This document shows, in pieces, positions 22,727 to 22,764 of a DNA stretch of 22,764 nucleotides. The position numbers and the translations under genes were made by a program. The stretch is from Chloroflexota bacterium. GTDB taxonomy: Bacteria; Chloroflexota; Limnocylindria; Limnocylindrales; CSP1-4. The stretch is from the NCBI GenBank assembly GCA_021790715.1, contig JAJYGK010000084.1, positions 1 to 22,764 of the forward strand. The letters are read 5' to 3'. The notes beneath the pieces were generated by a model. That model saw nothing but the letters and a program-made list of their open reading frames with translations. It was not told the DNA's origin and ran no database searches. Numbering within the stretch: the stretch's first letter is position 1; the number at the start of each line of letters is the position of its first letter.

Positions 22727-22764
22727 CGAGCGGTTCCTTTCACTCGTAGCGGAGGGCAACGACC

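Noticed and set aside
1..22764. tRNA, rRNA and CRISPR arrays
   Set aside because: No cloverleaf, rRNA core sequence or regularly spaced direct repeats with unique spacers were seen on either strand. The tandem repeats found have no spacers.

Overview
This window is about 22.8 kb of very GC-rich bacterial chromosome. It is densely packed, with almost every third codon position G or C. It holds 17 protein genes and no rRNA, tRNA, insertion sequence or CRISPR array that I can see. The combination of a Rv0121-type F420/PPOX protein, an MpaB/DUF2236 oxygenase, a lipoprotein-anchored CapA protein, a DUF5666 membrane protein and several apparently leaderless starts suggests a high-GC Chloroflexota (Limnocylindria-like) or an actinobacterium. 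This is inference; no taxonomic marker gene is present.

Layout. (1) 60-2915, plus strand: dihydroxy-acid dehydratase (ilvD, branched-chain amino acids and pantothenate), a 444-bp gap, then a small F420/flavin-binding PPOX protein. (2) 3013-4641, minus strand: an NmrA-like NAD(P)-binding protein and a MarR-family regulator. (3) 4787-13019, a co-directional plus-strand block: fabD, fabF, a DUF2236 oxygenase, a second fabF, a CapA-like lipoprotein, cysE and cysK. The first part is a fatty-acid elongation cluster that lacks acpP, fabG and fabH. The last two genes make cysteine from serine. (4) 13461-22726, a co-directional minus-strand block, read right to left: a DUF5666 membrane protein, an OmpR-type response regulator and its histidine kinase (tightly coupled), a fused [2Fe-2S]/molybdopterin hydroxylase, a copper-exporting P-type ATPase with an extra C-terminal domain, and a hot-dog thioesterase.

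How the genes fit together. FabD loads malonyl groups onto ACP and the two KAS-II enzymes elongate them. The divergent MarR gene sits where a FabT-like regulator would sit. CysE and CysK form the two-step cysteine pathway and are separated by two strong RNA hairpins. CopA has its own promoter with an inverted repeat over the -10 box. The DUF5666/two-component trio is one transcription unit and may extend into the molybdoenzyme gene 90 bp downstream.

The least expected features are structural. Short imperfect tandem repeats (12-27 bp units, mostly of unrelated sequence) sit at or just beyond many gene ends and even inside coding regions. One roughly 35-bp element carries the stop codons of both ilvD and the convergent NmrA-like gene, in inverted orientation around the PPOX gene. 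Several starts lie 6-7 nt downstream of a -10-like hexamer, which suggests leaderless mRNAs. CopA carries a C-terminal cupredoxin-like domain that has lost its copper ligands.
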